Source: Diospyros lotus
Taxonomy: Eukaryota > Streptophyta > Magnoliopsida > Ericales > Ebenaceae
NCBI RefSeq assembly: GCF_014633365.1
Contig: NC_068350.1
Coordinates: 13,865,787-13,929,786, forward strand
DNA: 64,000 nucleotides
Direction of reading: 5' to 3'
Part shown: one piece after another, positions 1 to 10,538 of the stretch
Numbering within the stretch: the first letter of the stretch is position 1
Layout: every line of letters starts with the position of its first letter
Notes under the pieces: model-generated
Seen by the model: only the letters and a program-made list of their open reading frames with translations
Database searches by the model: none
What the model was told of the DNA's origin: nothing
Program-made: the position numbers and the translations under genes

Positions 1-1268
1 CACTTGCTCTCCCCTTTGGGAACCAACACGACATTCGCTAACCAATCTGGATAATCCACCTCCCGAATGTACCGCGCCTCTGTCAACTTTGCAACCTCCT
101 CCTCGATTGCCCGAGCTCTATCTGGGGCGAAGCTTCGCTTCTTCTGCTTGATAGGTTGAAAGCCCGATCGGATCCCCAGTCTGTGTCATTACCTCTGGAT
201 CTACTCCTGGCATGTCCCAAGCAGTCCATGCGAAGATGTCCGCGTACTGTCTAAGGAGTGTTATTATCTGACTCCTCAGCGGGTCTTTTAACTCCATACT
301 CACTCTTACGCATCGATTTGGGCAATCTTCTTCCAAAGGTACTTCTTCCAATTTGTCCACCGGCTCTGTTGTTTTGGGATCTTCGGGTCCTTCTAATAGG
401 AAACTGACCTCTTTCGGGGGGCCCGTTTGGGGGCCCGGGACATCCCTTTGCGACCCTGCTTCTCTATCCTTTGCAATGCCTATAGAGGCCATATAACATT
501 TGCGAGCTAAGCGTAAATCTCCCCGTACTTCGCCCGTCCCCCTATCTGTGGGAAACTTCACCATCATATGATATGTGCTTGGAATGGCCCGAAGGGCATT
601 GAGACCAGATCTTCCTAGAATCATGTTGTAGGCCGAAGGCACGTCTGCCACAGGATGTCTAGCATAACTCTAGAAGTACGAGAGCCTCTCCCTATCGTCA
701 ATGGGAGATGAATGATCCCTTCTGAATACACAGCTTCACCACCAAATCCCATCAAAGGGACCCTCGCTGTCCTCAACTGCGTCATTTCGTACCCCATGCC
801 TAAGAAGGCCTGCCGATACAAGATTTCTGAAGAGCTCCCTGGATCCACAAGGATCCGCCAAAGCTCCCATTTCCCGAGCTCGGCTGTTATCACCAGCGGA
901 TCATTTCGATTCGGGTATCCCGAGAGGTCGCTATCTGAAAAAGAGATTAGATCCACACTCCTCGATCTTTTCAGCCAGACGGCACCACCTCCTTCATCCT
1001 TCATGACCGGGACCTCCCCTGCTGCGAGTGTATGGAATACCGGAGGCTGAGGATGATCGTCTTCCCCTCGATGCGATCTCTCCGGCTGAGCCCGATTTCG
1101 ATCCTCCGTGCGGTCCCTCTTGGGAGGGCTCCTCGATCGCGACCGTTGGTCCTTCCTTCTACGAGAATTGCCTACTTTGGCCACATAGCTCTTTAGGAAA
1201 CCCCAATTGATGAGCTCCAGGATCTCCTCCTTTAATTGGTGACATTCCTCCGTATCATAACCATGATC
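1..1268 (-). pseudogene. gypsy gag-protease-RT remnant, two frameshifts
   Basis: The coding stretch is broken twice relative to the sister copy at 18876-20723. Near 655 one G is missing just before the segment encoding VADVPSAYN, and near 185 two bases of an ACAC run are missing before the RT start. The protease active-site triad region reads D-P-G-S-S here, so this copy keeps the Asp and Gly, while the sister copy has Arg in place of the Gly. The product would have been a Gag-Pol polyprotein. It cannot be made from this copy. Confidence 0.8.
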
Positions 1269-1283
1269 CCAAAGTAGGCAATT
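1166..1283. repeat. 15-bp exact inverted repeat at the gypsy break
   Basis: AATTGCCTACTTTGG at 1166-1180 is exactly reverse-complementary to 1269-1283. The second arm replaces the gag sequence expected there: the sister copy reads a zinc-finger-like CRFHQDH at this point. It sits exactly at the truncation point, which suggests a fold-back repair event. Confidence 0.7.
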
Positions 1284-1309
1284 GAAAGCTAAGGGTAATT
1301 GCTTCATCT

Positions 1310-1795
1310 CTAAAAAGCATTTGTAAGGTTAGGTGCTTGAACCTGTGAAAAAACACAAAGAATGTTAGATGCTTGAGCTTATAAAAAGCACAAGGAAGGT
1401 TAGTGCTTGAGGTTGTGTAAAAAGCACATGGTCACTAGAAAAGTGATTGCATAGAGGATAGTGTTTGCCTATTCAAAAAAGCACTCCGATAGTGGATTTG
1501 CAAAATCCTTGTTCATATTATAAATACTGGTGCCATCTCTATTTTTTTTTCTTCATTCTTATTAATCTTTGTTATATAATTTAATCTTGAAAAAATTTGT
1601 GAAGCTTAATTCACCCCTTTCTTAAGCTTGAATTCTTGATTGCTTGTTCTTAATATTATTGCTTTTGTATTTTACTCACCACACACATAATGTACATTGA
1701 TATTTGAGAGAAAAATAAATATTTTGAAAGAATCAATTCACCTCCCACTCCCCCCCCCCCCCCCTTTAGGTTGCCTTATTACTTGGGTTAACAAT
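1310..1795 (+). repeat. copia LTR remnant (R-U5 part)
   Basis: Short repeated phrases such as GTGCTTGAG and AAAAGCACA are followed by T-rich DNA, an AATTCACCTCCC run and a 15-base poly-C tract at 1750-1764. This resembles the downstream half of SIRE-like copia LTRs, which commonly end in an AATTCACCCCCC stretch. It also resembles the LTR at about 4400-5600. No clear start or target duplication was found. Confidence 0.45.
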
Positions 1796-2310
1796 GGGGT
1801 TGATGAGATTTTTCAAGAAGACAGGTTTGAAGATTTTCTTGAAGGTTGCATTCTACGATAAAAGAACATTAATGTTGAGAATGAGAACTTAAGAGAAAGT
1901 GTAAATTTCTTGGAGGCAAACACACCATATTTGAGAACCAAGGGATTGAGATTTGCAACTCTGGATAGACCTTCTATCTCTCGACCAAATCCCTTAATTG
2001 AGAAGCTTCGTACACTTGAACTAAAACCCTTACCTTCTCATTTAAAATATGCATTTTTTGAAGGTTCTTCTTCTTTACCTATGATTATTTCTTTTCTTTG
2101 ACACAGATTTGATGAAAAAGAAATTCCTTTGGGTTTTAAAGGAGCACAAGAAAGCTTTTGTTTTAAAGAAGCATATTTTTTACAAGGTTTAACGCACCTA
2201 TGGCAATCATTAGTGATGACACAATAAAGGTCTCTCATGCCACAAAGGGCACATTCAAAGTCAATTGTCACCACTTAAAACCCTATGTAAATGGTGGATA
2301 TAACAACCTA
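1796..2310 (+). pseudogene. Athila-like gypsy pol remnant with internal deletion
   Basis: At 1910-2101 the translation includes LELKPLPSHLKYAFFE, the linker between protease and reverse transcriptase typical of Athila-type gypsy elements. Shortly after 2170 the sequence passes to a phrase like the end of integrase (ATKGTFKVNCHHLKPYVNG, about 2235-2295). Reverse transcriptase, RNase H and most of integrase are therefore missing, a deletion of at least about 2 kb by family comparison. Frameshifts are also present, and the remnant is non-functional. Confidence 0.7.
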
Positions 2311-2690
2311 AACACCAATATTCGCTTGTAAAAACTTGCATAACAACTAAAGAAAGTCCATCTAATGACTATAAACAAAGTGCTTTGGAAGGTAACCTCA
2401 GTTATCATTTAAGTTTGGGGGTGGAACTATGGCCATGCACAAGTCAACTACAAGTTACACCTACCCTACTTCATGTGCAAACCTAGGAAGCATCTCTTTG
2501 CTTTTTCTTCATATCTTGCAACATTAGGGACAATGTTGTATTCTAAGTTTGGGGTGGATTCTCTATTTTATTTCATTGTTGTTTCTAGTTTTCCCGCTTT
2601 ATTTTAGCCTTACTTTTAATTTTCCATTTGTCTGGATTTGTTTTGTGATTTTTGGTTTAATGACCAAGAGCCTAAGATGAATAATGATTG
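2311..2690 (+). other. Athila-type 3' non-coding region
   Basis: Follows the integrase remnant. It contains AAGTTTGGGGGTGG at 2411-2424 and a second AAGTTTGGGGTGG at 2545-2557 preceded by ACATTAGGGACAATGTT. This purine-rich phrase recurs downstream of pol in Athila-type elements. No coding capacity was seen. Confidence 0.5.
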
Positions 2691-3149
2691 TGTCGAGAAA
2701 TTTGTATTTTGATTTATGAAGAAAATAATATTAAAAAAATATTTTAAGTAAATATGGTTAGTGATGATTCCCAAAACATTTTATATATGTATATTGAAAA
2801 ACCTCATACTCATATATTTATATATGTCTTTCAAAATAGCTAAATATTGGCTTTGGTTGATAAAGTAGTATGAATCTTATAAATATATTTTTTTTTAAAT
2901 TGGAAAACTTCAGTCTCATATACTTTATATATTTCAAAACAAAAAAATATAGCTATATATTTATCGAGCTTGATGTAAAGTGTTTTAGAAAATATTTTGA
3001 AAATTCGACTTAAGTATAAATGTTTTTTTGTAAACTAAGTACATGTATCTTTGAAGCTTTTGAAGGAAAATTATTCAAACATTCTTTTAAAGTTTTCACA
3101 CTTGCCTTCAATCTGAAAATAATTTTTAATTTAATCAAGTATTGCTCAG

Positions 3150-3790
3150 CATATTTCTCAAATTAATTGAGTGTCTCAAAAACCTACTTGAGTATGTATT
3201 ATACAAAATCTTATTTCTTAAAGCTACAATCGAGTATGGTATCTTTATAATTGAGTATGTTTATATATATTGAAATCTAAGCATATTTCTAGTCGAGTAA
3301 TCCTTTGTGTGGTTTTGAAATTAGTCGATTAAACATGTTTAGCAAAATCTCTTTTCAATCTACTATTAAGGTTTTTTACTTGAGTATTTTATGCAATCTC
3401 TCTATATTTCAAAATTTAATCGAGTAATGATGATTTTCAATCAAGTATCTTTCTACTATTAAAAATTTCAAGTATTTCCTTAGTCGAGTATATCTTCTCT
3501 CAATCAACTATTGTATTTTTATAATCGATTATCTATATGTTTTAATCGAGTGAAGATTGGATAATTTGGTTAAGTCTTTGTGCTCAATTTTAATTGAGTA
3601 TCAGTTATCAATACTCGAGTATATCCTTTTGTTAATCGAGTAAGCTTAGCTTGGTAGTTGAGTGCTTAATACAAAGTTTTTATGACTTATGAGTTAGTCG
3701 AGTAATGCTTAGTCATACTCGAGTGAGACTTCTATATAATCGATTACATAAGTTATCCAATCGAGTATGCTCATATTTTAGTTGAGTGAT
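3150..3790. repeat. cluster of degenerate TCGAGTA motifs
   Basis: About twenty occurrences of TCGAGTA or near variants (TTGAGTA, TCGATTA, TCAAGTA, CTCGAGT) are spaced roughly 20-40 bp apart with unrelated AT-rich DNA between. It is not a tandem repeat, because only the 7-8 bp core recurs. Confidence 0.75.
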
Positions 3791-4053
3791 TGGCATCTAA
3801 TTTTAAATTTTATAGCTGTTACTCAGTAAGTTAAAAACGGATAGTTTTGATCATTAGAGCTTTATTTCTTTATTCCTTTGCGGCTACCTAGGCTCTATTT
3901 TATATAAGATTGATAAATTATATTTATGCAAGTATGCTTAATGCTAATATATATAATATACATATGTTTCTAACAAATTTAATCGTTATTGTTCAAATCA
4001 AAAAAGCTGTGAGTGTGTGCAGGTTTCAATACCAATCTTCCAAGCCTCGACTT

Positions 4054-4062
4054 CTATATAAG
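4054..4062 (+). promoter_or_regulatory. TATA box of copia LTR
   Basis: CTATATAAG lies at the boundary between the motif-rich U3-like DNA and the leader-like sequence, as expected for an LTR promoter. Confidence 0.5.
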
Positions 4063-4619
4063 GCTTAATGCTTCAAAAAGGTTGTTGCTATTACGATAGT
4101 CGATCAATGAATAAGCCTAAAGCTATTGTAAGAAAGTCTCAAGCCAAATCTTATTCGAAACACAGATAGCAAAATCTAGTTGAACAAAAGCTCACTACTT
4201 GATTGATAGTGCTTCATATTTATTCTTCTTTACTTCAAGTAATCATCTAGTGAGTCTTATGTGTATCATTCAAACCAAATTTAGATTAAGAGAGCACTCA
4301 TTCATTCTTTCAAACTCTCTTTTGTTCAAGAGAATAGTTAGTATCATTATATAATCTTGTATTTTCTCTTGATTTAGTCTTTTACAATTCTTTGTGAAAC
4401 TCTTGTAAAGGTTAAACTTTATCCTTTAAAAAGTAGTGGTTGTGGCTCAACCTAGAAAGAAAAAGCCTCATGTAATGGTTACTACTTAGCTTATGAAAAG
4501 TAGGGGTTCCTACTTACCCCGAAAAGTGAAGGTTGTAGTTGAACTTGTAAAAACTATGTATGGGTTATAACTGAGCCCTAAAAGCTAATATTCTTAGTTG
4601 ATGTTTTCTAAATCCTTAG

Positions 4620-4854
4620 GTAGTGTTTGTTAACCAAGATATAGATTGAAAAAAGTGGGATATTGAAAGCATCCCAAACAAAAGTGATTTTCATTGTATT
4701 TGTTAAATTTATTTAGAAATAAGTCATGTGACTTCTTATCTTAGACTTTCGAGATAAATTTATCTCCTCCCCCTCTCTTTAGATAAATTATCTTGGATCT
4801 TACAGATAAGTTATTTTGATGCAATCTTATTTTACTCATTTTAACAAATACTAT
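4620..4854. mobile_element. possible MITE with 13-bp inverted ends
   Basis: TAGTGTTTGTTAA at 4621-4633 is inverted as TTAACAAATACTA at 4841-4853 (12 of 13 match). The direct repeat CTTAG flanks it at 4615-4619 and 4855-4859. It is about 235 bp, AT-rich and has no coding capacity. Superfamily is uncertain. Confidence 0.45.
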
Positions 4855-5762
4855 CTTAGTGATAAGTTAATTTAGTAGACTAGACATATTAGACAAATCA
4901 CTCTAAATTGTTGTGTTCATATTACTTTCTTCTTATTGTTACATTTTAACAACTCTATTATTAATCTGCTATGCATACATTTTTCATTCACAAATATAGC
5001 TTAATGCATTATTTTTCTAATTGTCATTAAAGCATTTTCTTGATTGGAATAATCTTAAAAATTATTTACTTTTATATTTTAATAAATGTTTTATAAACTC
5101 CTCATTCTAAGTATAATTCTTTATCTTTATACCAAAACTATATGTATATCTTACATTAGTTTTCATAAAACATTTATGTTTCGGTTTTGAATAAATTTCA
5201 TAAAAAGTTTTTCAAACATTAGTTCCTTTGTATGTAATAACCTATTTGAGATTTGCTAATTGCATAATCATTTTTCATTATATACGTTTATTTCATTTGT
5301 TTCAAAACTTGATTTCTATCTTTACAAAAATGTTTCTTATATTCTTTTTTTAATTCATACATCTTTATATTAATATTTTTATATATAAACTTATCAAATA
5401 TCTAAAGTTTTCTCAAATTATTTTTTAGAAAGATATTGTATGTTGCATACTCATTCATACTTATTCCATCCATTGCTACATCTTGTTTATAGTTTAAGAA
5501 AATGTTTTTTTTTTCAAATGACTACTACATCACAAATTAAAAGATATTTTGATTATTTTTGAAAAATAATCAAAACACTCAATTCACTCCTCTTGGAAAT
5601 CTTTGAGATTGCATTAGCACATGGCATAGAGAAAGTGATGAATAGTGTTCTTGTTTAAGGCTTAATTTATGTCTTAACTCTTATCTTGTGGTTGAGTTCG
5701 GAAATTCTAGGTAATAGCCATCATCTTTGAAATGCTCTACATGCTTACAGAAAGTTTATGCG

Positions 5763-7084
5763 CAGGGGCGGATTTAAACGTGAGCTGCCCTAGGCTAAAG
5801 CCCACGGTAGCCCACAACAAAAATTAAATTTATAAGGTTAAATTTTTAATTATTTGGTAATAGCCTAGTCCAAATCCACTTTAGCCCACCCCAGCCCACT
5901 TACCTGCTGCAAACCTTTCTCTTCTCTTTCCTCTCTTGACCTCACTCTCTCTCCCTCTCACCCTCACTACCTCTTGCTCTCTACATTCTCTCTCTTGCTT
6001 ATTTGCTCGTGCTCGCCCTCGCTCTTTGCCTCTCTCTTGCTCCCACTCGCCCTTGCTGGCTCTCTCTTACTCTGGCTAGGGCACGACCCCTCTTGCTCTT
6101 GCTCGCCCTCGTTCTCTGCCTCTCCTACTCTCGCTCGTCCTCGCCATTTTCTCTTGCTCTCGCTCAACCCCTCTTGTTCTCACCAGCCTTTGCTGCCTCT
6201 CAGCTCTCTCCCTCTTCTTTGCCTCTCGACTCTCGCCCTCTCCCCCACACTCGCTTGGCAACTCGGCTAATCGGCCTCGCCCTTGTTCGCTGCCTCTGCT
6301 TCATTCGATTGACAACTAAATCTAGGTAATTTTTTTATTTTTTGGCCATATTTTTTTACTTGTTTATGCTTGATTTGTTGTTGAAGATGCTATATTTTTT
6401 GAGCAAGTTTTAAGTAAGTGATTTTCTGCCAATTTTGTGTCTGCTTAACTATTTGATTATTGCATTCAGTTAAGAACTTAGGAATTGTTGTGGGCCTTGT
6501 GGCTGGAAGGCTGAAATTTGTTATTGTGAATATGTGATTGAATATTTGAATCGACCATACTTTTGCCTTCTCTTGTTTGAACTCTAGAAATACAATTGTT
6601 GTATTGGCCTTGCATTTGCCTCAAATCTTGAGTTAAATATTTTAATTGTTCGATTATTGAATTGTGTTGTTTTTTATTTGTGTATTTTAGAATTTAGAAT
6701 GGAACAACAACATTCTGCGAAGAAAGGAAAAATATTATTATTTTTTTCAGAAAGAGAGATCATCATGCTAGTGAAAGTATTTCAAGTCATAATGTGCAAA
6801 ATCAATTCCTTCAAGTTTATCTCTTGAAATTGAAACTTCTCCATCTTCAAATCCTAAATGTCAATGATGTTCTTGTATTGAATGAGATCTGGGGAAAAGA
6901 AAACAAATTTGTGAATATTTTATTAATGCACGGGATGAGATTAGACGGGCTCAAGTTTAATAAAAATTTATTATACTAATTTTTTGATTACATAAAAATT
7001 TTATTACATTAATTTTTTAAAATTTCAGCTCCTTAACTTAAATTCTTGAATCCGCCCTAACTTAAATTCTTGAATCCGCCGTTC
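5763..7084 (+). mobile_element. hAT-type DNA transposon, internally deleted
   Basis: Begins CAGGGGCGGATTTAA and ends near AATCCGCCGTTC, giving hAT-like inverted ends. It is flanked by 8-bp duplications TTTATGCG (5755-5762) and TTTATGTG (7085-7092), seven of eight matching. The right end carries a 24-bp tandem duplication ending AATCCGCC (about 7033-7080). Inside lie a CT-rich stretch at 5920-6310 and a fragment of a hAT-associated zinc-finger protein at 6699-6960. At 1.3 kb it lacks the transposase catalytic and dimerisation regions. Confidence 0.75.
6699..6960 (+). pseudogene. hAT transposase N-terminal (TTF-type zinc finger) fragment
   Basis: An ATG at 6699, just after an acceptor-like TTTTAG, starts MEQQHSAKKGKILLFFSERD. 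After frame changes the segment near 6885-6955 reads like GKRKQICEYFINARDEIRRA. This matches the start of the TTF-type zinc finger found at the N terminus of plant and animal hAT-related proteins. Stops and frame changes interrupt it, and the rest of the protein is absent. The assignment rests on recalled motif similarity. Confidence 0.5.
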
Positions 7085-7092
7085 TTTATGTG

Positions 7093-8073
7093 AATACAAT
7101 CAAATCCTCATGATGATCTCATACCTCTGGAACCTGTTTGATTATCCCTTGAGGTCAAATCCTAGACAGATGCGTTATTAGAAAGATGATGTAGGCCATC
7201 TTTCTCCCTATTGAGCCTTTCTAGCTAACCCATAAGTATATTTTAGCCCTAGACACCCCATTGAACAATTGAATTTTTAGCCTTATGTTTCTTAGTACAG
7301 CTTAATATCTCCATTCACCTTTTAACCTGGAAAACCATGAGCACCCTTCAAGAGAACTGGGAAAAGGAATCATTTAAAAAAAAAAAAAAGAGCATTCCAA
7401 CTAAGAAAATTATGTTAAAAGGGGCTACTGCCAAAACGGATGCCTTGGAAACTCTCTGTTATATAAAGTTCAAAAGAAGTTTGTTTATGTGGTTCATTGA
7501 TTCTTTGTGGTCCAATTTGTGGTCCAATTAGACAAAAGTCATGCTCCGAATATAGGAGCTGCGAAGAATAAAACTTGGGAAACAAGACCAATTATATGGG
7601 AAAGAGGTCAGGAAGTTATACAAGGGCATCTTATTTTGTTGAATAAAGCACCTATTATCTATAGATTTGACAAAAAAACACTTTTAACTCATTTTAGTCA
7701 AAAAGCTGGCCCATGAAAAAAAAAAGGGTTTTTCAATTATTTTCTTATTTTGCTTTGATTCGAATCCTACCAAATTTCCTTTTTTTAGATTATACATTAT
7801 CACTTGTGCCCCCATTGAACCTATCTCAAGATCATCACGAGAGAGGTAAATCTGAAATATGTCTGGATAACCAAAATTTGAAACTACATTCACTAACACT
7901 TATCAAGGACCACTCCCAAAAGGATGCAGATTTGTCTTCCCCAGTAATCAATCCCACACTGACAGCCTCTAACATGACTTTACAATCCCTTCATTTGCCA
8001 CCTAGCTGTGCCCCTGAGGGCCCTATCTAGTTTCTTTTATTAGCTGCCACCCAAGCCTAATGTTACAAGCTTC
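7093..8073. other. unassigned DNA
   Basis: Possibly the downstream non-coding part of the Athila-like element interrupted by the copia LTR and hAT insertions. There are poly-A runs near 7376 and 7716. I found no convincing gene, terminal repeat or domain. Confidence 0.4.
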
Positions 8074-8472
8074 TAAAGTTCTTTTTGGGATGATGACGCT
8101 TGTGCAATTTCCATGACTCGTACTCTTAATTTTGATAGAAGAGATAAATTCACCGATGTGAGGCTTTGCCTCACTGCGTAAGATGAAAATCGAACTCACA
8201 ACCTATTAGTGCAAACCCGGCATATCGCTTGTCTGACAGCTTGACTTATACCCTAGAGGCACTTATAAAATCCTTTTGGAATTACCGTCCTTGTATAGTC
8301 TCCTATCGTTAGTGTCCTTAATTTCGATAGAAAAGATAAATCGCAAGTGAATGTTTTGTCTCATTATACAAGATAAAGTATCAAACTCACAACTTATTGA
8401 TATGAATTTTAATTTATTATAATCCAACCAATTCACCTGTGTCATAAATGCCACCTATAAAGTCCTTTTGAT
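8074..8472 (-). repeat. two tandem tRNA-derived SINE-like units
   Basis: Two diverged units of about 190 bp (8074-8263 and 8264-8455) are set off by three copies of a TATAAARTCCTTTTGG-like direct repeat (8074-8090, 8264-8280, 8456-8472). On the minus strand each has a box-B-like sequence: GAGTTCGATTTTC (8185-8197) and GAGTTTGATACT (8377-8388). Upstream of each lie tRNA-like heads such as AAGTCAAGCTGTCAG. This fits plant Au-type SINEs, and the direct repeats could be target-site duplications. Confidence 0.55.
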
Positions 8473-9657
8473 CATTAATAATGTGCATGACTACATTAGT
8501 GGAGAGGGATAAGAAAAACACACATTAGTGGAGGTTAATTATATATACCTAGGAGATCACTTTCATCGTACTCTTATTTGTATGAACCGTCTAAGAAGGA
8601 TACATGAATTTGTGATTGGTTATTCATACGTTGTTTTTGGATTTGTTGTGAGATTTAGTTAGCACCTGAATTATTTTGAAGTTTTTCAATAATTGTGTCA
8701 TATGTGATCTTTGAGGCTAGAACTTGGAAGTCAAACAAAATATCCAAACATCCCCAAATTCCCTGTTTCATCCTTGTATTCTCCCTTGCTTTAGAACTAG
8801 CACAACTTAAGACTAGGGGTATTTGATGGGTCTACTTTTATATATGTTTTTATCAAATTTCAGTTTTAAGTTTGTGTTATTTTTTCTACTTAAGTGTGAA
8901 TATAAGTGGATTTTATATAATTTGGATTTTTTATAGAAAAGGAATAAAGGAAATAAATTCAATCATGTGGGTCCTAAAGAAATATAATAAAAATGGAATT
9001 TGGCCAGCACATAATAATAATAACAACAATAATAATAATAATAAGCCCGAAGAAGCAGGGAGGACTCAGCCGAGGAAAAAAAGAGGAAGCAGTCCGATGC
9101 AGTAGAAGAAGTGAGCGCAGGAAACAGAAAAGGGAAGAAGGCAGGAGGCGTGCGGAGGGAGGTGCGAAGCAGGAGACGGAGACGGCAGCCAGTCTCGGAT
9201 AGAAGAAGGCGTTGCACGCAGCAGGAACGGAGCAAAGGAAGCGAGAAGTAGGGCCAGTGTTAATTCACACGCATCAGTGTCTGACTTGAATTCTTATATA
9301 AACGGACATGGAAGGACTGCACTGAACAACCAATATAATATCTTTTTAGACGACAACTAGAGAGTCTCACTTGAGGAGTAAATTATATTTCTAGATTTCC
9401 CTTTTTATCAAGAAGAAGAACAAAAAAATTCACTTTGCCACAACATGGATTCAAGATTCTATTTATTCTACTTATTGGAGAAGCTTCCAAACCTTTATAT
9501 TAATCAGAAATACATTGTCTTCTAAATAGATATGCATACACGTATGTAGCATAACCTTTAATTAAAAGTCGATCCACCTTGGGATGCCCGGGAATGTCGT
9601 TTCCCTGCAGCTTGCATGTGGTGTTTCAGCCATGGCAGGCGAGCTCCTCCACATCCT
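8473..9657. other. unassigned DNA, possible LTR-like promoter
   Basis: Contains an AAT microsatellite at 9011-9044, a purine-rich island at 9045-9250 and a TATA-like CTTATATAAAC at 9293-9303. The stretch 9290-9440 looks like a copia R-U5 leader, but no primer site or terminal repeat was seen. The part next to 9657 is the 3' flank of the broken DUF247 gene. Confidence 0.35.
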
Positions 9658-10528
9658 CTACTTTAACATATCTCTGCTCAAGAGGGGTATATATATGTCA
9701 GAATATTGGCATCTAATTCGGATCTGACAAACAAATGAGAAATTATTATTGCCTGCTAATCAAAGATGAAATATATACCTGAGGTTGCGGATGACGGTCG
9801 TCAATGTAATATTCGGGAATAATTTGAGAATAAAAATAATATTTGATAAGGGGTATAAATGAAATTTTGGAAAAAATAAGACTATAGAGTACACTAACAC
9901 AGCTTTGAACGACCGAATTAGTCAGAGAGTGTACCTCGGACCCTAGATAGCCAAGGAAAACAGTATAGTATCGACGAGTGATTTAAATTATGATTTTTAG
10001 TGATAAAAGAAATGAGATCGGGAACAGTTTTCGGTACAGTAAAAATACAACTGCCAATTAGGTCGTATTACCGAATTGTTATAGACGATGTCCGAAAAAT
10101 CAACGGAGTGTGTTTAGGACTAATATTTTATGTATAGAACAACCCTTAAGTGGTTTCAGATTGAATCGAGTGAATTTGAAGTCAAATCGATCAATCGGGT
10201 CTAAGTGTAATATTCTGAATTTGCCCGAGGGAGGTCAAAACAGTAATTTTTTGAAAGTTTCAAGGGAGAAATGAGAAGTACCAATCTTGAGGGTTTTAGT
10301 GATGGTGCTAGAAAGATCAGGAGCTTAAGGATAAGGGTCAAAATGCAAAAGAAAGTTTCTAAGGGGCTAAAGTGTAATTTTTGAAAATCTGCTCAGAAAT
10401 GGCAGATCTAGCCCTGATTTATGGCCGAAAAATCAAGAGATTGCAGCTGTTCTTCGACAGGGCATGGCCAAGGTCGCATAGGGGCAAAGCAATGGCCCTT
10501 GATTGGTCAGAAAAACGGACGAATTTGA

Positions 10529-10538
10529 CTATAAATAG
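10529..10538 (+). promoter_or_regulatory. TATA box of chromovirus LTR
   Basis: CTATAAATAG lies in a region whose surroundings resemble the TATA surroundings of the LTRs at 16315 and about 60511. Confidence 0.5.

Larger units (their letters stand above)
1..1283 (-). mobile_element. Ty3/gypsy (Tat-like) retrotransposon fragment
   Basis: Minus-strand gypsy fragment that continues past the left edge. Read on the minus strand it holds the end of gag (DHGYDTEECHQLKEE), the protease region (VDPGSSSEILYRQAFLG), the MILGRSGLNAL segment and the first residues of reverse transcriptase near bases 1-117. It is closely similar to the plus-strand element ending at 20722. The upstream break falls inside gag, before the GHDTEECHQ motif, and no LTR is visible. 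Lineage is inferred from family knowledge of the gag and protease motifs. Confidence 0.85.
2691..5625 (+). mobile_element. SIRE-like copia LTR, probably solo, boundaries approximate
   Basis: An AT-rich U3-like part with a cluster of TCGAGTA motifs is followed by a TATA box near 4054. Then comes a transcribed-leader-like part with phrases (GTAGTGGTTGTGGCTCAACC, CTTGTAAAG) that I associate with SIRE/Maximus copia LTRs, and an AATTCACTCCTCTTGG stretch at about 5580. A possible 235-bp MITE interrupts it at 4620-4854. Neither primer site nor coding region follows, so a solo LTR or decayed end is likely. Exact ends could not be set. Confidence 0.5.

Noticed and set aside
1750..1764. Poly-C tract as a regulatory element
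   Set aside because: It lies in the C-rich stretch normal for copia LTR ends, with nothing specific to support a function.
5967..6329. Several overlapping open frames rich in Leu/Ser or Arg/Glu
   Set aside because: Artefacts of CT-rich low-complexity DNA inside the hAT element.
8185..8265. Possible functional tRNA gene on the minus strand
   Set aside because: Box-B-like sequence is present, but the cloverleaf does not close and box A is poor. A SINE origin fits better.
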